Below are positions 13,734 through 22,111 of a DNA stretch of 34,993 bases, piece by piece; position 1 is the stretch's first letter; every line of letters begins with the position of its first letter. The DNA lies in the NCBI RefSeq assembly GCF_003236385.1, contig NZ_POUA01000031.1, positions 1 to 34,993 on the forward strand, given 5' to 3'. The notes under the pieces are model-generated. The model was not told the origin of the DNA and ran no database searches. It saw only the letters and a list, made by a program, of their open reading frames with translations. The position numbers and the translations under genes were made by a program. This DNA comes from Spongiactinospora gelatinilytica. GTDB lineage: Bacteria; Actinomycetota; Actinomycetes; Streptosporangiales; Streptosporangiaceae.

Positions 13734-15515
13734 GTGATCGACGACGCCCCGGTCCTCGCCGGCGGTGACGCCGAGCCGGGGGAGGCCGTCGGGCGGGTGC
13801 TCGGCACCCAGGCGGCCTCGCCGCTGTCGTTCTGGGTCGGGTTCGAACCCGGCAGGATCGCCCAGCTCGACGACGTCGTGGTGACCAGGCGAGACGTGCC
13901 GGGATACGGCCCGGTCCTGGTGGCCGGGGTGGTCACGGCGGTCGAGGCGCGGCACGAAGGCGCGACCTACGACTCCGACGTCTTCCTGATCGCCGAGGGC
14001 GCGCTGCCCGCCGCCGTCGTGGAGGTCGCCGAGGTCCGCGTCACCCGGGTGGAGCCCGAGGTGTTCGTGCCGCCGCTGCCCGGCGCGCTGGTCTACAAGG
14101 CGGGGTCGGCCGACCGCGAGCAGGCGCTCTACTTCGACGTCATGGAGCGCAGGGTCCCGATCGGGCTCGGCCGCGACGGGCACCCGATGTACGTCAACTT
14201 CGACTTCCTGGACGGCACGCGTGGCGCGCACGTGTCGATCTCCGGGGTCTCCGGCGTGGCCACCAAGACCTCCTTCGCGACCTTTCTGGTCTACTCGATC
14301 TTCAACTCCCCGGCCCTGGGCGCGGAGGCCGCCAACACCAAGGCGCTGATCTTCTCGGTCAAGGGCGAGGATCTGCTGTTCCTCGACCACGCCAACACCC
14401 GGCTGGATTCGGAGGCGATCCGCGCCTACGGCCGTCTCGGGCTGCCCGCCAAGCCGTTCCAGAGCGTGCACGTCTTCGCCCCGCCCCGGCCCGGCGACCC
14501 CAACGGCGTGCCGCACGTCTCCTCGCGCACCCACGGGGTCGGCTCCTACTACTGGACCCTGCACGAGTTCTGCCGCGAGGAACTGCTGCGCTTCGTGTTC
14601 GCCGACGCCGACGACGAGCGCGCCCAATATTCCATGCTGGTCGGCCAGGTCGCGGCCAGGCTGCGGGCGTGGGCCGAGCCGGTGGGCGACGGCGGGGCGG
14701 TGCTGATCCGCACCCCGGACGGCGAGGCCACCCCCGCCATCCGCACCTTCCCCGACCTGGTCGAGGTCATCGACCAGCGGCTCGCCGACGAGGGCACCCG
14801 CGCGGTGTGGGCGGGCGCGCAGGTGCCGTTGGGCACGGTCAACGCGTTCCTGCGGCGGCTGCGCAGCGCGATCAGGCCGCTTTCGCCGATCGTCCGCGGC
14901 GACCTGCCGGCCGCGGCGGCGCATTCGATCCGCACCTCTGACGCCCAGGTCACCATCGTCGACCTGCACAACCTGCCCGAGCGGGCGCAGCGGTTCGTGG
15001 TCGGCGTGGTGCTGCGCGGCGAGTTCGCCCGCAAGGAGAGCACCGGCTCGGCCCGCCCGCTGCTGTTCGTGGTGCTCGACGAGCTGAACAAGTACGCCCC
15101 CCGCGAGGGCGACTCGCCGATCAAGGAGATCCTGCTGGACGTCGCCGAGCGCGGGCGCTCCCTCGGGGTGATCCTGATCGGGGCGCAGCAGACCGCCTCG
15201 GAGGTCGAACGCCGGATCGTGGCCAACTGCGCGGTCAGGGTCGCCGGGCGGCTCGACGCGGCCGAGGCCGCGCGTTCGGAGTACGGCTGGCTGCCCCCGG
15301 CCGCCCGGGAGCGCGCGACCATCGCCAAGCCGGGCACCATGTTCGTCGCCCAGCCGGAGATCCCGGTGCCGCTCACGGTGAACTTCCCGTTCCCGGCCTG
15401 GGCGACCCGCCCCGCCGAGGCGGCGCCGCTGCCGGTGACGACGGCGGCGAGACCGGCCGACCCGTTCGCCGGGCTGCCCGGGACCGCACCGGAAGACGAC
15501 ATCCCTCCGTTCTGA
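13734..15515 (+). CDS. HerA-like hexameric ATPase/helicase with unusual P-loop
   Basis: A 593-residue HerA/FtsK-superfamily ATPase, expected to form a DNA-translocating hexamer that works with NurA and Mre11-Rad50 in resecting DNA ends. The N-terminal ~125 residues form a HAS-barrel-like beta domain (VGRVLGTQAASPLSFWVGFEPG). The P-loop region reads GVSGVATKTS (171-180): K178 and T179 are kept but the Gly before Lys is Thr, and one residue is extra relative to GATGSGKS. Walker B is LLFVVLDELNKYAP (D449, E450), and the C-terminal sensor/Arg-finger part is IGAQQTASEVERRIVANCAVRVAGR. GTG 13734 has GGGGGA about seven bases upstream; TTG 13719 is less likely. The sbcD start follows by 7 bp. Confidence 0.85.
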   Translation: MIDDAPVLAGGDAEPGEAVGRVLGTQAASPLSFWVGFEPGRIAQLDDVVVTRRDVPGYGPVLVAGVVTAVEARHEGATYDSDVFLIAEGALPAAVVEVAEVRVTRVEPEVFVPPLPGALVYKAGSADREQALYFDVMERRVPIGLGRDGHPMYVNFDFLDGTRGAHVSISGVSGVATKTSFATFLVYSIFNSPALGAEAANTKALIFSVKGEDLLFLDHANTRLDSEAIRAYGRLGLPAKPFQSVHVFAPPRPGDPNGVPHVSSRTHGVGSYYWTLHEFCREELLRFVFADADDERAQYSMLVGQVAARLRAWAEPVGDGGAVLIRTPDGEATPAIRTFPDLVEVIDQRLADEGTRAVWAGAQVPLGTVNAFLRRLRSAIRPLSPIVRGDLPAAAAHSIRTSDAQVTIVDLHNLPERAQRFVVGVVLRGEFARKESTGSARPLLFVVLDELNKYAPREGDSPIKEILLDVAERGRSLGVILIGAQQTASEVERRIVANCAVRVAGRLDAAEAARSEYGWLPPAARERATIAKPGTMFVAQPEIPVPLTVNFPFPAWATRPAEAAPLPVTTAARPADPFAGLPGTAPEDDIPPF

Positions 15516-15522
15516 GGAACAC

Positions 15523-16680
15523 ATGAAGATCTTGCACACGGCCGACTGGCATGTCGGCAAGGTCCTGAAGGGACGTTCCCGGCTGGACGAGCACCGCGCG
15601 GTGCTCCGCGAGCTGGTCACGCTGGCCAGACGCGAAGACGTGGACGCGGTGGTCGTGGCGGGCGACCTGTTCGACACCTCCGCGCCCACCCCCGAGGCGC
15701 AGGGCCTGGTGCTGCCCGCGCTGATGGCGCTGCGCGAGGGCGGGCGCGACGTCGTGGTGCTGGCGGGCAACCACGACAACCCGCAGCTCCTGGAGGTCTA
15801 CCGGCCGGTGCTCGGCAAGCTCGGCATCCAGGTGGTGGGCGGCTTTCGCCGCCCGGAGGCGGGCGGCACGCTGTCCTTCACCGCCCGCTCGGGCGAGCCG
15901 GTCCGGCTGGCCGTGCTCCCGTTCCTGTCGCACCGGTACGTCATCCGCGCGGCCGAGGTGCTGGCCGGTACCGCCGCCGACCACAACCGCGACTACGCGG
16001 GCCGGATCGGCGAGCTGATCGGCGCGCTCACCGCCGGCTTCGCCGCCGACACCGTCAACCTGGTCACCACGCACGGCACGCTGCCCGGCGGGAAGTTCGG
16101 CGGCGGCGAGCGGGAGGCCCAGTCGATCTTCTCCTACTACTTCGAGGCCGCCGCGTTCCCGTCCACCACCCAGTACGCCGCGCTCGGCCACCTGCACCGC
16201 CGCCAGCAGATCCCCGGCCCCTGCCCGATCTGGTACTCCGGCTCGCCGCTGGCGGTCGACTTCGGCGAGGAGGCCAACGCGCCCGGCGCGCTGCTGGTCA
16301 CCGTCGAGCCCGGCCGTCCCGCCGTGGTGCGCGAGATCGCCTTCGACGCGCCCCGCGCGCTGGCCACCGTACGCGGCACGCTCGAACGTCTTTCCGCCGT
16401 GGCCGCCGACCTCGTGGACACCGAGACCTGGCTGCGCGTGATCGTGGAGGAGAAACCCCGCCCCGGGCTCGCCGACACCGTCAGGGAGATCCTGCCCGGC
16501 GCCATCGAAGTGGTGCTCGACGAGCGGTTCCGCCCTGTCAACCCGGTGCGCCAGGCCGGTCCGGCAGCGACCGGGCGCAGCCCGAGGGAGCTGTTCCGCG
16601 ACTACCTGACCGCCGCCGGACGGCACGACGACAACGTCGCCGCGCTGTTCGACCGGCTCTATGACGAGGTGACCACCTGA
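15523..16680 (+). CDS. sbcD: Exonuclease SbcD / Mre11 nuclease subunit
   Basis: Mn2+-dependent phosphoesterase that, with SbcC, cleaves DNA hairpins and processes double-strand ends. The 385-residue protein has all metal-ligand motifs: DWHVG (D8, H10), GDLFD (D48), GNHDN (N83, H84), THG (H184) and GHLHR (H223, H225). The capping domain follows from about residue 280. The ATG is preceded by GAGGA overlapping the herA stop region, and its own stop shares one base with the sbcC start (TGATG), so translation is coupled. Together with HerA upstream and the NurA-like gene downstream it forms the archaeal-style resection set. Confidence 0.95.
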   Translation: MKILHTADWHVGKVLKGRSRLDEHRAVLRELVTLARREDVDAVVVAGDLFDTSAPTPEAQGLVLPALMALREGGRDVVVLAGNHDNPQLLEVYRPVLGKLGIQVVGGFRRPEAGGTLSFTARSGEPVRLAVLPFLSHRYVIRAAEVLAGTAADHNRDYAGRIGELIGALTAGFAADTVNLVTTHGTLPGGKFGGGEREAQSIFSYYFEAAAFPSTTQYAALGHLHRRQQIPGPCPIWYSGSPLAVDFGEEANAPGALLVTVEPGRPAVVREIAFDAPRALATVRGTLERLSAVAADLVDTETWLRVIVEEKPRPGLADTVREILPGAIEVVLDERFRPVNPVRQAGPAATGRSPRELFRDYLTAAGRHDDNVAALFDRLYDEVTT

Positions 16681-19124
16681 TGCGCCCGCTGCACCTGCAC
16701 CTCGCCGACTTCGGCAGCTTCCGCGAGCCGGTCACCATCGACTTCACCGACGTCGACTACTTCGCCCTGGTCGGCCCGACCGGGGCCGGCAAGAGCACGG
16801 TCATCGACGCGATCTGCTTCGCCCTGTACGGCACGGTCCCCCGCTGGGGCAGGGAGAACGTGATCGCGCACGCGCTCGCGCCGTCCGCGGCCTCCGGCAA
16901 GGTGGCCCTGGTGTTCGAGAGCGCCGGCCGCCGGCACGGGGTGGTCCGCGCGCTGCAACGCGACGCCAAGGGCCGGGTGCACACCAAGGAGGCCAGGCTC
17001 GACGAGCTGGACCCGTCCGTGCCCGCCACCGCGGGGCTGGACGACCTGATGGGCGCGGTGCTGCGGCCGATCGCCGAGGGCGACGCGGTCACCGCCGAGG
17101 TCCAGCGGGTCACCGGCCTGGAATACCGGTTCTTCACCCAGTGCGTGGTGCTTCCGCAGGGCAGGTTCGCCGAGTTCCTGCACGCCCAGCCGCGCGAACG
17201 GCAGGACCTTCTGGTCCAGTTGCTCGACGCCGACGTCTATGAGCGGATCAGGCAGCGCGCCGTACGCGAGGAGGACGCCGCCAAGCAGGCCGCGGCCTTC
17301 GCGCGGGGCCGGCTGGCCCGGCTGGCCGACGCCGACGAGGCGGCCGAGCAGGCCGCCGCGGCCCGCCTCGAATCGCTGCGCGGCCTCGCCGAGCGGGCCA
17401 GGAGCGACCTGCGGGCGCTGCGCGAACGCGACGACGCGGCGGCGGCGCTGCGCCAGGAGCGTACGGCGGCGCGTCAGCGCCTCACCGCCCTGACCGCCCT
17501 GGCCATGCCGCCCGACGTCCCCACGCTCGCCGACTCCGTACGGCAGGCCGCCGAGGCGCTGGCCCGGATGTCCGCCGAGGTCGCCAAGCTGGCCGAGGCC
17601 GAGCAGCGGGCCGACGACGAGCGCGCCGCGCTCGGCGACAAGGCCGCGCTGACCGCCCTGCTCACCGCCGTGGACGACCAGGAGAGGGTGGCCCGCGCGC
17701 TCGGTTCGGCCAAGGCCGCCGCCGCGTCCGCCGCCACCGGGGCGGCCAAGCCGGCCGAGGCCGAACAACGGGCCGCCGCGGCGCTCGCCGAGGCCGAACG
17801 CGACCGCGAGCGGCTGCGCGACGCCCACGCCGCCGCCGACCTGGCCCGCCGCCTGGCCGTCGGCGAGCCCTGCCCGACCTGCCTGCGGGCCATCACCGAG
17901 CTGCCGCACCACCCCGCGCCCGCCGATCTCGGCGCGGCCGAGCGTACGGTCCGCGCCCGCGGAGCCGACCTCGAACGCGCCCGCGCCGACCGCCGCCGGG
18001 CCGAGGTCGAGGCCGCCAGGGTCAAGCAGAAGGCCGACGAGCTGGAAGGCCAGCTCGCGGTGCTGGCCGCCCGGGCCGCCGCCGCCGACCGGGCGCGGGT
18101 GGCCGCGGAGCTGACCGCGATCGAGGCCGCCGAAGAACGCCTGGCCCGGGCCCGGCGGGCCACCCGGGCGGCCAGAGGCGAGCTGGCCCGCGCCGAACGC
18201 CGGGCCGCGGAGCTGCGGGAGAAGTCCGAGCGGTCCTGGCGCGAGGTGGACGCCGCCCGCGACCGGGTGGTCGTGCTGGGCGCCCCGCCGATCGACCGCG
18301 CCGACCTGCACGCGGCCTGGACCTCACTGCTGTCCTGGCGGGAGGAGGCCGCCACCGCCGAGCGCAAGGCGCTGGGCGGCGTGGAGACCGAGCTGGCTGC
18401 CGTCGAGCGGGCCCGCGACCAGGAGCGGTCGGCCCTGGTGGCCCGGCTGGCCGGGCACGAGGTGCAGGTGGCGGCCGGTGCCACGCCGGAGACCATCCAC
18501 GAGACGCTGGCCCGGTCGGTCGTTCACGCCGAACACCGGCTCGCCCGGGTCAGGGAGAACCGCGTCCAGGCCAAGGAGCTGGCCGAGCAGGCCGCGGCCA
18601 AGGAGCGCGAGGAGCAGGTGGCGCACGAGCTGACCCTGCTGCTGCGGGCCAACGCCTTCGAGCGGTGGCTGTGCGCGGAGGCCCTGGCGCTGCTGGTGGC
18701 CGAGGCGTCTGTGACGCTGAACGACCTGTCCGGCGGCCAGTACGAGCTGGTGCTCGGCGAGCGCGGCGAGATCGAGGTCATCGACCACGCCGAGGCGGGG
18801 CTGCGGCGCAGCGCCCGCACGCTGTCGGGCGGGGAGACCTTCCAGGCGGCGCTGGCCCTGGCCCTCGCGCTGTCCAGCCAGGTCGCCGGGCTCGCCGCGA
18901 CCGCGGCCAGAAGCCTGGACTCGATCTTCCTGGACGAGGGTTTCGGCACGCTCGACCCGGCCACCCTCGACACGGTGGCCGCCACGCTGGAACGCCTGGC
19001 AGCCGGCAACGACCGGATGGTCGGCGTGGTCACCCACGTGCCCGCGCTGGCCGACCGGGTGCCGGTGCGCTTCGAGGTCAGCCGCGACGGCCAGGGTTCG
19101 CACCTGCGGAGGGTGGTGTCGTGA
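16680..19124 (+). CDS. sbcC: Exonuclease SbcC / Rad50 ATPase subunit
   Basis: SMC-like ATPase that clamps DNA and drives SbcD. The 814-residue protein has Walker A GPTGAGKST (32-40), a long Ala/Glu/Arg-rich coiled coil, a zinc hook EPCPTC (C398, C401) almost exactly in the middle, the returning coiled coil, the ABC signature LSGGE (715-719) and Walker B SIFLDEGFGTLD (D752, E753). It is shorter than E. coli SbcC (about 1050), mainly in the coiled coil, which would give shorter arms. It begins inside the sbcD stop and ends in a GTGA overlap with the NurA-like gene. Codon use is strongly GC-biased like its neighbours, so I see no sign of recent transfer. Confidence 0.95.
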   Translation: MRPLHLHLADFGSFREPVTIDFTDVDYFALVGPTGAGKSTVIDAICFALYGTVPRWGRENVIAHALAPSAASGKVALVFESAGRRHGVVRALQRDAKGRVHTKEARLDELDPSVPATAGLDDLMGAVLRPIAEGDAVTAEVQRVTGLEYRFFTQCVVLPQGRFAEFLHAQPRERQDLLVQLLDADVYERIRQRAVREEDAAKQAAAFARGRLARLADADEAAEQAAAARLESLRGLAERARSDLRALRERDDAAAALRQERTAARQRLTALTALAMPPDVPTLADSVRQAAEALARMSAEVAKLAEAEQRADDERAALGDKAALTALLTAVDDQERVARALGSAKAAAASAATGAAKPAEAEQRAAAALAEAERDRERLRDAHAAADLARRLAVGEPCPTCLRAITELPHHPAPADLGAAERTVRARGADLERARADRRRAEVEAARVKQKADELEGQLAVLAARAAAADRARVAAELTAIEAAEERLARARRATRAARGELARAERRAAELREKSERSWREVDAARDRVVVLGAPPIDRADLHAAWTSLLSWREEAATAERKALGGVETELAAVERARDQERSALVARLAGHEVQVAAGATPETIHETLARSVVHAEHRLARVRENRVQAKELAEQAAAKEREEQVAHELTLLLRANAFERWLCAEALALLVAEASVTLNDLSGGQYELVLGERGEIEVIDHAEAGLRRSARTLSGGETFQAALALALALSSQVAGLAATAARSLDSIFLDEGFGTLDPATLDTVAATLERLAAGNDRMVGVVTHVPALADRVPVRFEVSRDGQGSHLRRVVS

Positions 19125-20092
19125 CGACGACGATGAGAGATTCGCGGTTCAGCGTCGATCCGTGGGACCCGGGCTACGCGGCGGCGCTCACCAAGGAGGC
19201 CCTGGCCGAGCTGGGCTCCACCAGCGCCGAACTCGACCTCGATGTGGAGCTGGCGGCGGCCGACTGGCGGCCGGTCGGCCCCGCCCCCGGCGCCACCCCG
19301 CCCGGCGTACTGCTGGTCGCCGACGGCGTGCGCCGGATCGACGCCCGGGTGTGGATGCACGACCCACAGGGGGCGACACCGACGCCCGGCATCGCCGCCT
19401 CCTACGCGGCGGGGATCGTCAGGTGCGGCCCGGAGGGTGCCTCGCTGGCCGCGATCGACGTGTGCCGGTCGGTGTTCAGCGCCGCGCCGTACGCATCCGA
19501 CGTGAAGACACCGGCCGCCGTCTACCAGGCGCTGCCCGCCGCCGACGCCAGCATGGACGAGCTGTCGCTGGCGTTGCAGCGGCAGGTCACCCACCTGGAG
19601 GTCGAGCTGGCCGTACGCCACCGGCGGCAGGAGGGGGCGGACGAGCTGCTGCTGGTGGACGGCCCGTTGCGCGGCCGCACCCACCTGCCGCGCACGGTCG
19701 GCTACATCAAGACCCACCACACCGCCTACCTGCCGCCGCCACAGGCGGCGGTGGTGTCGGCGCTCGCGCCCGCGCAGCGCACCCCGATCTTCCTGATGGG
19801 CACGAGCTGGCGGCGGCATGCCTGGTATGTCCGGCTGCCATCCGGATCGGCGACCCCGTGGGCCGGGGTCGCCCGCTGCGAGGCCGGGGCCGACCTGCGG
19901 CCGGACGAGGTGATCGAGCTGGCCGACTCGATCACGCTGGCCCTGCCGCAGCTCGCCGGGGTCGATTACAAAGATCCGCGGGCCCCCCAGAACCTCACGC
20001 CGATCGGCGGCCTGGAAAAGCTGCTGCGTCACCGGCTGGGCGACCCGCGGCTGCTCTACCGCGCGCTGCGCGCCGCCGCCGCTGCGGCGTAG
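19121..20092 (+). CDS. NurA-family nuclease
   Basis: A 323-residue protein with the layout of NurA, the nuclease that pairs with HerA and degrades the 5' strand at DNA ends. VLLVADGVRRIDARVW (D68, D74) is the first acidic metal-binding segment; ELVAVRHRR-like helix follows, then LLLVDGPLRGR (D180) as the second acidic segment and YIKTHH (K197, H199, H200), which match NurA's conserved Lys/His region. The C-terminal part (SDSITLALP, DPRAPQNLTPIGGLEKLLRHRLGD) fits the family's end. It starts in the sbcC stop (GTGA). The position at the end of a HerA-SbcD-SbcC operon supports the call strongly; sequence alone would give a weaker one. Confidence 0.8.
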   Translation: MTTTMRDSRFSVDPWDPGYAAALTKEALAELGSTSAELDLDVELAAADWRPVGPAPGATPPGVLLVADGVRRIDARVWMHDPQGATPTPGIAASYAAGIVRCGPEGASLAAIDVCRSVFSAAPYASDVKTPAAVYQALPAADASMDELSLALQRQVTHLEVELAVRHRRQEGADELLLVDGPLRGRTHLPRTVGYIKTHHTAYLPPPQAAVVSALAPAQRTPIFLMGTSWRRHAWYVRLPSGSATPWAGVARCEAGADLRPDEVIELADSITLALPQLAGVDYKDPRAPQNLTPIGGLEKLLRHRLGDPRLLYRALRAAAAAA

Positions 20093-20104
20093 CTCGCGGG
20101 CAGG

Positions 20105-21103
20105 TCAGCAGCCCTTGGCGGCGGCCGGTGGCCAGCGAGTCGCGGCACAGCACGTTCGTCGCGCGGCGCAGGTCGACCTCGTACGGCTTCACCGCGTAGC
20201 CCGCGCCCTCCCGCCAGGAGCGTTCGAGCGCCAGGTAGCGGTGGTCGTCGATGGCGAGGATCTCCGACACCCCGGCGTCGGACTGGCCGTCGGGCGGCTC
20301 GGGAGCGGCGGGCAGCGGGTCGAGCGGGTAGACGTACTGGCCCCTGGGCGTGCCGCCGCGGCTCCACAGGGTGATCCGGGCCGGGGCGCCGTGTTCGGCG
20401 GTCACCGGCTCGCCGTCCTGGTGGAGCGGTCCTTCGACCATCGCGGCGATACCGTGCGGGCTGAAGGTGAGCCCCTCGAAGCCGAAGTTGCGGCGGGGGC
20501 CGGTGTCGGTGTCGGTCATGGTCAGGTTGCCGGGCACCCGCAGCTCGCCGGTCTCGGTGCCCTTCTTGTCCATCCAGCGCACGCTGAGCGGAAAGACGGG
20601 CACGGTGGTGGTCCCGCCGGGGCGGTCGCCCTCGCTGCTCCACAGCAACCGCCCGGTGAACCGGTCGAAGCGGATCGCTTCGGGGTCGGGCGAACCGGCC
20701 TTGCCGTACTCGGGGTAGCCGGAGCCGTCCGGCCGCCGCAGCGAGGCGACGCCGGTCAGCTTGACCCCGCTGAACTTCCCGGTCTTCCTGTCGATGTCCA
20801 GGGTCCCGGTGTAGAAGCGCGGCGGCTGGTAGCGCCAGCGGTCGTCGGACAGGAAGTACCAGGTGCCGGTGCGCGGGTCGCGGTCCAGTCCGGAAAGGCC
20901 GCCGACCGTCGTGTTGCGGAACTGCAGCTTGTGGGGGAGCGTCTGCCCAGGAAACGGGTGATGCGGACCCGCGCGGGCGCGGCCTCGGCGGCCGGTACGA
21001 CGGTGGCCACGGTCGTCACGAACGGCAGGGGGAGCGCGGCGGCCACCGCGACCGCCCGCCGCCTGGACCCCTTCCCGGGCGGGGGGCGAAGGCGGTCCTT
21101 CAC
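20105..21103 (-). pseudogene. Secreted phytase-like esterase domain protein, frameshifted and 3'-truncated
   Basis: Related to the 'esterase-like activity of phytase' family, secreted six-bladed-propeller-like proteins. A GTG at 21103 starts a signal peptide (RRRAVAVAAALPLPFVTTV...AEAAPA) and the first mature residues RVRITRFLG. The rest (QTLPHKLQFRNTTVGGLSGLDRDP, ..DPEAIRFD, NFGFEGLTFSPHG, VSEILAIDDHRYLALERS) is in another frame; one missing C near 20953 joins the two. After VLCRDSLATG the conserved C-terminal segment of about 50 residues is absent, and the frame runs on to 19995 antisense to the NurA-like gene; stops in other frames lie at 20105 and 20056, so the 3' end is uncertain. The gene therefore looks degraded, though sequence error could explain the first break. 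Confidence 0.7.
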
Positions 21104-21178
21104 TCGCGCATCCCGGCCGGCATCGCCATGGGCCGCCGGGGAAAGGCCCGCTCGCCCCAACGCGCCCCGGCGGTCTGT

Positions 21179-22087
21179 TCAGCCGGGCGTGGCGAGGCGG
21201 TCGGCCAGGCGGCGAACGTCGGTCAGGGCCGGGCCGGTGAGGCGGTGCCAGGGGGAGCGGCAGCGGCCGGTGTCCGGGCCGCCGAGGAGGGCGGCCAGTT
21301 CCTTGACGACCGGGAGCGTGCCGTGCCTGTCGGCGACGTCGGCGACCTCGCGGAACGGGCGGTGCAGGCGTACCGCGTCGTCCAGGCGGCCGGAGGTCGC
21401 CGCCGCGTACACCTCGCGGGCCGCGGGGGCCAGGAAGTTGTAGAGGCTGCCGATCACCGCGTGCCCGCCCATCCCGAACGCGGCGGGCAGCAGTTCGTCC
21501 CTGCCGAAGTAGACCCGGACATGCGGGGAGACCTCCTGCGTGCGGGCGAACTCCAGCAGGTCGCCGTCGGTGAACTTGACCGCGCCGAACGCGGGAATGC
21601 GCTTGGCCGCAACGGCGGCCACGGCGGAGGCGGGCACGCGCAGGCCGCTCATCTCCGGGGCGTGGTAGTAGCAGAACGGCACGCCGGGCGCCGCCGCCGC
21701 GATCTCCGCCAGGTGGTCCACCACCGCCTCCGCGCCGGACGGCGAGCCGTAGTACGGGGCCACCGCCGCGATCATGTCCGCGCCCTGCTCCCCCGCCTGC
21801 CGGGCCAGCGCGGTGGCCTCGCCGAGCGCGGTGTGCCCCACATGGACGCAGAGCCGCAGCCCCGGCGGCCGGTACGCGGCCCACGCCGCCACCAGCTCCA
21901 GCCGCTCCCCGGTGGACAGCGCGGCGAACTCCCCGGTCGTCCCGCCGACGAACGCGCCGCTCACCCCGGCCGCGGTCAGGTGGCGGGCCTGCTCGGCGAC
22001 GACGTCGGGGCGCAGCTCCCCGTCGGGCCCGAACGGGGTCGGGGTGGCCGCCCAGATCTCCAGGCCGGCGCTGGGTGGGTGGTGCAT
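21179..22087 (-). CDS. N-acetylneuraminate lyase / dihydrodipicolinate synthase family aldolase
   Basis: Class I TIM-barrel aldolase of 302 residues. The 2-keto-acid binding motif is GGTTGE (48-53), the catalytic Tyr is Y141 in YYHAP, and the Schiff-base lysine is K171 in GAVKFTDGD. The FCYYHAPEMSGLRVP stretch is closer to sialic-acid-lyase-like members than to true DapA, which has YNVPGRT. It likely splits a sugar-derived 2-keto acid to pyruvate plus an aldehyde. It is the last gene of a four-gene operon behind a sugar ABC importer (24 bp after the MalG-like permease gene), so the imported compound is probably its substrate or a precursor (inference). Confidence 0.8.
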   Translation of the reverse strand: MHHPPSAGLEIWAATPTPFGPDGELRPDVVAEQARHLTAAGVSGAFVGGTTGEFAALSTGERLELVAAWAAYRPPGLRLCVHVGHTALGEATALARQAGEQGADMIAAVAPYYGSPSGAEAVVDHLAEIAAAAPGVPFCYYHAPEMSGLRVPASAVAAVAAKRIPAFGAVKFTDGDLLEFARTQEVSPHVRVYFGRDELLPAAFGMGGHAVIGSLYNFLAPAAREVYAAATSGRLDDAVRLHRPFREVADVADRHGTLPVVKELAALLGGPDTGRCRSPWHRLTGPALTDVRRLADRLATPG

Positions 22088-22111
22088 CGGGTGTCCTTCG
22101 CTCGTAGTGGT

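Noticed and set aside
12261-15779. A 1172-codon open frame on the minus strand
   Set aside because: Only its last 213 codons (12902-12261) look like a protein. The rest is antisense to the HTH and HerA-like genes and is low-complexity Arg/Gly/Ala translation typical of high-GC shadow frames.
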